Shown piece by piece: positions 14,810 through 18,890 of a stretch of 18,890 bases of DNA. The notes under the pieces are model-generated. The model worked only from the letters and a program-made list of their open reading frames with translations. It was not told where the DNA came from and ran no database searches. The translations under genes were made by a program, and so were the position numbers. The DNA is from CAZCGA01 sp964498075 (GTDB lineage: Bacteria > Desulfobacterota > Binatia > HRBIN30): the NCBI GenBank assembly GCA_964498075.1, contig CAZCGA010000122.1, positions 1 to 18,890 on the forward strand, in the 5' to 3' direction. Position 1 is the first letter of the stretch; each line of letters opens with the position of its first letter.

Positions 14810-16073
14810 CGTGCTGCGGCGCCCGCTGCACCAGCTGCTGCCGTGGGCCGTGCTCGCGTTCGTGCTCGGCGGCGGCATCAGCTGGATCCGCCGTCCGGGG
14901 GACTTCGCGGGCTACCTGCTCGTCGGTGACCTCGCGCTGGCCGGCGAGGACATCTACGGCCCCGGCGCCTTGGGCCTCAATACGTGGCCGCCGTTCTTCA
15001 GCTTGTTGTGCGTACCGCTGGCGCTGCTGGCGCGGCCCACGCCGTACCTGGCGCGCGGCGTCTGGTTGGCGCTGAACTTCGTGCTCCTGTGGGCCATCCT
15101 CAAGACCCTGGCGCGATTGGTCTACCACACCGAGTTGCGGCTGCAGCCGCACGGCGCCGATCTATCACTGGCGTCGCCCGAGATCTTGATCCCCGTCGTT
15201 CTCTGCTATCGCTTCATCCTCGGCAACTTCGATCACCTCCAAGTCAACATTGTGATCTTCACGTTCGCCCTGCTCGGCGTGTACTGGCACACGCGCGGAC
15301 ACGACAGGGCTGGTGGCGTCGCGCTCGGGCTCGCGGCGGCATTGAAGATCATGCCCGTAGTCTTCGTGCCGTACTTCCTGTACCGGCGCCGCTACCGCAT
15401 GGCGGTGTCGGCCGGCGTCGCCACGTTGGCGTTCTCGCTCTCGCCGATCCTGGTCTACGGATGGTCGCGCTTCCTGGGCTACGTTGCAGCCTGGCGCCAC
15501 GCGATCGACGTCGGCTGGGGCGTCGGCAGGATGAATCAGTCGGTGTACGCCATGTTCGACCGCTACATCGGCCACGGGGTCACGCCGTTCAACGCCGCCG
15601 TCGAGAACATGATTCCCGAGTCGGGCGATCCCTGCGTCGCAGTAGCGACCGGCGCGGTGTTGGCGTTGATCATGATCGCAGCGCTGCTGCTCTTCCGCGG
15701 TCAGCACGCTGCCGATGCGCCGGTAACGCTGATCGAGTACAGCGTGGCGTTCATCGTCTCGGCGCTGTTCGGCCCGCTCGCCTGGAAGGCCTATCTGGTC
15801 GTGCTGCTGTGCCCCTGCATGCTACTCACCAAGCTGCTGCGCGACGGCACGCTGGGCGATACTGAACGCCGAGTCGTCGTCTCCGCGCTGGCCGTCTACT
15901 TCGTCCTTGCCGGCCTCGCGACGCCAGGCCTGCTGGGCAAACGTCTCGCCGGAACGCTGGAGATGCTGTCCAACACGACGTTGGGAACCCTCGTCGTGCT
16001 GAAGACACTTTTCTGGCTGCGCTGGCGGCTGGCCTACGGGGCGTCGTCCACGACCGCCGCGGCTGAAGGCTGA
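14760..16073 (+). CDS. Polytopic glycosyltransferase, GT87 family (polyprenyl-phosphate-sugar dependent)
   Basis: 437 residues from the ATG at 14760 (GTG at 14748 also possible). Multiple hydrophobic segments, about nine to eleven, start with LLPWAVLAFVLGGGISW. The first periplasmic-side loop has GDLALAGEDIYGPGALG with the acidic residues expected of GT-C enzymes, followed by WPPFFSLL. The family hallmark GLAAALKIMPVVFVPYFLYR (15331-15390) is clear. GT87 members transfer a mannose or similar sugar from a polyprenol-phosphate carrier on the outer face of the inner membrane (known for mycobacterial PimE-type enzymes); acceptor and sugar here are unknown. The 5' end overlaps the small unknown gene, and the 3' end overlaps metH convergently by 40 bases. 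Confidence 0.85.
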   Translation: MPYAGKSSSPSSVSPADVLRRPLHQLLPWAVLAFVLGGGISWIRRPGDFAGYLLVGDLALAGEDIYGPGALGLNTWPPFFSLLCVPLALLARPTPYLARGVWLALNFVLLWAILKTLARLVYHTELRLQPHGADLSLASPEILIPVVLCYRFILGNFDHLQVNIVIFTFALLGVYWHTRGHDRAGGVALGLAAALKIMPVVFVPYFLYRRRYRMAVSAGVATLAFSLSPILVYGWSRFLGYVAAWRHAIDVGWGVGRMNQSVYAMFDRYIGHGVTPFNAAVENMIPESGDPCVAVATGAVLALIMIAALLLFRGQHAADAPVTLIEYSVAFIVSALFGPLAWKAYLVVLLCPCMLLTKLLRDGTLGDTERRVVVSALAVYFVLAGLATPGLLGKRLAGTLEMLSNTTLGTLVVLKTLFWLRWRLAYGASSTTAAAEG

Positions 16074-18890
16074 CCGTCGAGCCCGGCGCGCTGCTCCGTT
16101 TCGCGATCGATCTCGCGCTCCAGGCGCTCGACGTCTTCCGGCGACAGGTTGAAGTACTTGGCCTCCGGGTGGTGCAATACCAGCGCACTGACCGAGCCCT
16201 CCGGGTCCATCATGTAGCCTTCGGTCAGATGCACGCCGATGTGCTTCGGAACGTCGAGCAGGCGGAAGAGCTGCTCTTGATCTTCCAGACGCGGGCACGC
16301 CGGATACCCGAACGACACCCGCACGCCGCGGTACTTGGCTTTGAAAAGATCCGTCGTCGTGGTCCCGTGCGGGTCGGCGAATCCCCACATCTCGCGGATC
16401 TTCTGGTGCAACAGCTCGGCGAGCGCCTCGGCGCCTTCGAGCGCCAGCACCTGCAGGATGTGCGACTTCAGGTAGTCTCCCTGCTCCTTCCACTGCTCGG
16501 CCAGCTGGCGCACGCCCGGACCGATCGTCGTCGCGAACAAGCACACGTAGTCCGGTCGCCCGGCGCTGACCGGCAAGGTGAAGTCGGTGAGACACAGGTG
16601 CGGCGGGAGCGCTTGTCGCCCGAAGTGAAACCGCTCCAGCACGCTGCGCCCGTCGCCGGAATAGATCAGCAACGTATCGCCATCGCTGTGCGCCGGGAAG
16701 AAACGATACACGGCCTGCGCCGTGATGTCGGTACGCGCCAGCATGATGTCCTCGACCGCAGCGACCTGCCGCCGCAGCTCCGTCGCCTTTGGATTGGCGG
16801 CGGCGAGCGCCTCCGCGAACTTGCCTTTGAAGCCGAGATGCCGCGTGTAGAGCATCACCGGATTGATGTACCGGAAGACCGCGTCCAGATCGTAGTCGCG
16901 CAGCGCGTGCAGCCGCAGATCCGGCGGCGTCGGCACCTCGCCCACCAGCGGCACCGATGACTTGACGAGCGGCGGCGCTGGCTCTTCCACCGGAGACTTC
17001 TTCGGCCCCGCCGCCTGCAGCTGCCGGGTTTCTTCCACCAACTTCGTGGCCATCGCCTGCCGCTTGCCGGCGTCCATCAACTGGTTCGCCAGATCGAGAC
17101 CGGTCATGGCGTCCTTGGCGTAGGCCACGACGCTGTCGTACTCGGGCGCGATCTTCAGCCGCGTGAAGCGGTTCGACAACGCCGCGCCACCCACCAGGAT
17201 CGGACAGACCACCCCGGCAGCCTTCAGGTCCTGCGCTGTCACCACCATCATCTGCGCCGACTTCACGAGCAGCCCCGACAGGCCGATGGCGTCCGGCTGG
17301 TGCTGGCGATGCGCCCTGATGAGCTCTTCCGGCGGCACCTTGATCCCCAGGTTGACGATCTTGAAGCCGTTGTTGCTGAGGATGATGTCGACCAGGTTCT
17401 TGCCGATGTCGTGCACGTCGCCCTTCACCGTGGCGAGCACGATGGTCCCCTTGGTCGAGGTCTCGGTCTTCTCCATGTGCGGCTCGAGGTGCGCCACCGC
17501 CGCCTTCATCGCCTCGGCGGACTGCAACACCTCAGCGACGATCATCTCGTTGGCGCCGAACAAGCGGCCGACCTCGTCCATCCCGTTCATGAGCGGACCG
17601 TTGATAATCGCCAGCGGCCTGCGATCACGCAGCGCTTCGTTGAGGTCGGCGAACAGCCCGTCCTTCGATCCCTCCAGGATGTAGAGCGCCAGTCGCTGAT
17701 CGAGCGGCAGGTCGCGCCGCTGCTCGATCGTTTTCTTCGGCGCCTTGGTGCGGAAGTGCGCGCTGAACGCGGCGATCGGATCGTCGCCGCGCCACCAGAT
17801 CAGGTCCTCGGCCAGGCGCCGTTCCTCATCCGGGATCGACGGGTAGCGCTCGAGCTTCTCCGAGTTGACGATCGCCATGTCGAGCCCGGCCTGGACGCAG
17901 TGATAGAGGAACACGGAGTTGAGCACCTCGCGGCCCGCGGTGGGCAAGCCGAACGACACGTTGGAGACGCCGAGGATCGTCTTGCAGCGTGGTAGCTTGT
18001 CGTTGATGAGCCGGATGCCCTCGATCGTCTCGACGCCCGAGCCGATGTAGTTCTGGTCGCCGGTGCCGACCGGGAAGACGAGCGCGTCGAAGTAGATGTC
18101 CTCGGGCTCGACGCCGTACTTCTCGGTGAGGATCGCGTACGAGCGCTCCGCGATCGCGAGCTTGCGGGCGCGCGTCACCGCCTGCGCCTGCGCTTTGTCC
18201 TCGTCGATGCAGCCGACGACGAGCGCCGCGCCGAAGGTGCGGGCCAGCGGCACGACGCGTTGGAAGCGCTCCTCGCCGTCCTCGAGGTTGATCGAGTTGA
18301 TGATCGACTTCCCCTGCGTGCGCTTCAAGCCCTCCTCGAGGACCTGCGCGTCGGTCGAGTCGAGCATGATGGGGACCTTCACCTTCTTGGCCACCATCTC
18401 GAGAAAGCGCGTCATGTCGATGGTCTCGGGGCGGTCGGGGTCCTGCAAGCAGACGTCGATGATGTGCGCGCCGCGGCGCACCTGGAGACGGCCGACCTCA
18501 CTCGCCTCCTCGATCTTGTCCGCGGCGATCAACTGCTTGAACTTGCGGCTGCCGAGCACGTTGGTGCGCTCGCCGACGATCACCGGACGCGTATCCTGGT
18601 CGATCACCAAGGTCTCGATGCCGGAGACCGCCGAGCGCCGGACGTCGGGGATGCTCCGCGGCGTCGCACCGCGCACCGCCTCCGCGAGCAGCCGGATGTG
18701 CTCGGGCACGGTGCCGCAGCAGCCGCCGACCAGGTTGACCCATCCTTCGGCAACGAAGCGCCCGACCTTCTGCGCGAACGTCGGCGGCGTCTCGTTGTAG
18801 CGCCCGTTCTCGTCCGGGAGGCCGGCGTTCGGCACGCACGCGACCGGGAAGCGTGCCAGGCCCGCCAAGGTACGCAGATGATCGGTCATG
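16034..18890 (-). CDS. metH: Cobalamin-dependent methionine synthase, N-terminus outside window
   Basis: About 952 residues are visible; the gene enters from the right edge and ends with TAG (rc of 16034-16036). Domains in order: the end of the homocysteine-binding barrel with the zinc cysteines in LVGGCCGTVPEH (near residue 57); the methyltetrahydrofolate-binding barrel from PVIVGERTNVLGSRKF through MLDSTDAQVLEEGL, INSINLEDGEERF and LGVSNVSFGLP; the cobalamin cap (PLMNGMDEVGRLFGANEMIV); the B12 Rossmann domain with lower-ligand motif DVHDIGKN (near residue 490) and ILVGGAALS; and the AdoMet reactivation domain with RVSFGYPACP (near residue 863). It methylates homocysteine from methyl-THF via B12. 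All visible motifs are intact, so it should be functional. A Pro-rich linker (SPVEEPAPP) joins the last two domains. Confidence 0.97.
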   Translation of the reverse strand, partial: MTDHLRTLAGLARFPVACVPNAGLPDENGRYNETPPTFAQKVGRFVAEGWVNLVGGCCGTVPEHIRLLAEAVRGATPRSIPDVRRSAVSGIETLVIDQDTRPVIVGERTNVLGSRKFKQLIAADKIEEASEVGRLQVRRGAHIIDVCLQDPDRPETIDMTRFLEMVAKKVKVPIMLDSTDAQVLEEGLKRTQGKSIINSINLEDGEERFQRVVPLARTFGAALVVGCIDEDKAQAQAVTRARKLAIAERSYAILTEKYGVEPEDIYFDALVFPVGTGDQNYIGSGVETIEGIRLINDKLPRCKTILGVSNVSFGLPTAGREVLNSVFLYHCVQAGLDMAIVNSEKLERYPSIPDEERRLAEDLIWWRGDDPIAAFSAHFRTKAPKKTIEQRRDLPLDQRLALYILEGSKDGLFADLNEALRDRRPLAIINGPLMNGMDEVGRLFGANEMIVAEVLQSAEAMKAAVAHLEPHMEKTETSTKGTIVLATVKGDVHDIGKNLVDIILSNNGFKIVNLGIKVPPEELIRAHRQHQPDAIGLSGLLVKSAQMMVVTAQDLKAAGVVCPILVGGAALSNRFTRLKIAPEYDSVVAYAKDAMTGLDLANQLMDAGKRQAMATKLVEETRQLQAAGPKKSPVEEPAPPLVKSSVPLVGEVPTPPDLRLHALRDYDLDAVFRYINPVMLYTRHLGFKGKFAEALAAANPKATELRRQVAAVEDIMLARTDITAQAVYRFFPAHSDGDTLLIYSGDGRSVLERFHFGRQALPPHLCLTDFTLPVSAGRPDYVCLFATTIGPGVRQLAEQWKEQGDYLKSHILQVLALEGAEALAELLHQKIREMWGFADPHGTTTTDLFKAKYRGVRVSFGYPACPRLEDQEQLFRLLDVPKHIGVHLTEGYMMDPEGSVSALVLHHPEAKYFNLSPEDVERLEREIDRETEQRAGLDGQPSAAAVVDDAP

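Overview
The window looks like high-GC chromosomal DNA from an uncultured environmental bacterium. The signs are dense coding, a Thr/Pro-rich lipoprotein, an exosortase H-type sorting enzyme, a sigma-54 activator and B12-dependent MetH. A relative of the former Deltaproteobacteria (Desulfobacterota/Binatota-like) would fit, but this is a guess from gene content; no phylogenetic marker settles it. A 10-N assembly gap at 7414-7423 points to a draft or metagenome assembly.

Bases 1-6139 are the accessory region, a defence-type module in decay. In order it holds: the 3' end of a DUF1156 DNA methyltransferase gene carrying an in-frame palindromic repeat; a remnant that looks like the C-terminus of a PIN/VapC toxin; a large Swt1-type HEPN + DUF499 ATPase gene broken by a 115-bp MITE and two frameshifts; and an intact gene fusing a GHKL (Hsp90/MutL/MORC-like) ATPase to a PD-(D/E)XK nuclease domain. 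A methylase, a P-loop ATPase with an RNase-type HEPN domain and a GHKL-nuclease, all in one direction, suggest a multi-gene anti-phage or epigenetic defence system. The right edge abuts the 3' end of a tRNA-Arg gene, the usual docking point of genomic islands.

Bases 6140-8010 (minus strand) hold housekeeping RNA genes: rph (RNase PH, containing the gap) and rdgB (house-cleaning NTPase) overlap as an operon, followed by tRNA-Pro(UGG) and tRNA-Arg(UCU), which are separated by an inverted-repeat element.

Bases 8157-12305 (plus strand) begin with a sigma-54 activator lacking a receiver domain, followed by a stand-alone receiver-domain gene, a 'split NtrC' arrangement. After a poorly coding stretch come a DHH/DHHA1 phosphoesterase, an exosortase H-like transpeptidase and its partner membrane protein, overlapping by ATGA.

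Bases 12306-14809 hold a small ribbon-helix-helix/zinc-motif protein with a strongly structured 5' leader, a minus-strand pair (lipoprotein and small membrane protein) and a small unknown gene. Bases 14760-18890 hold a GT87-family glycosyltransferase converging on, and overlapping, the 3' end of metH, which runs off the right edge.
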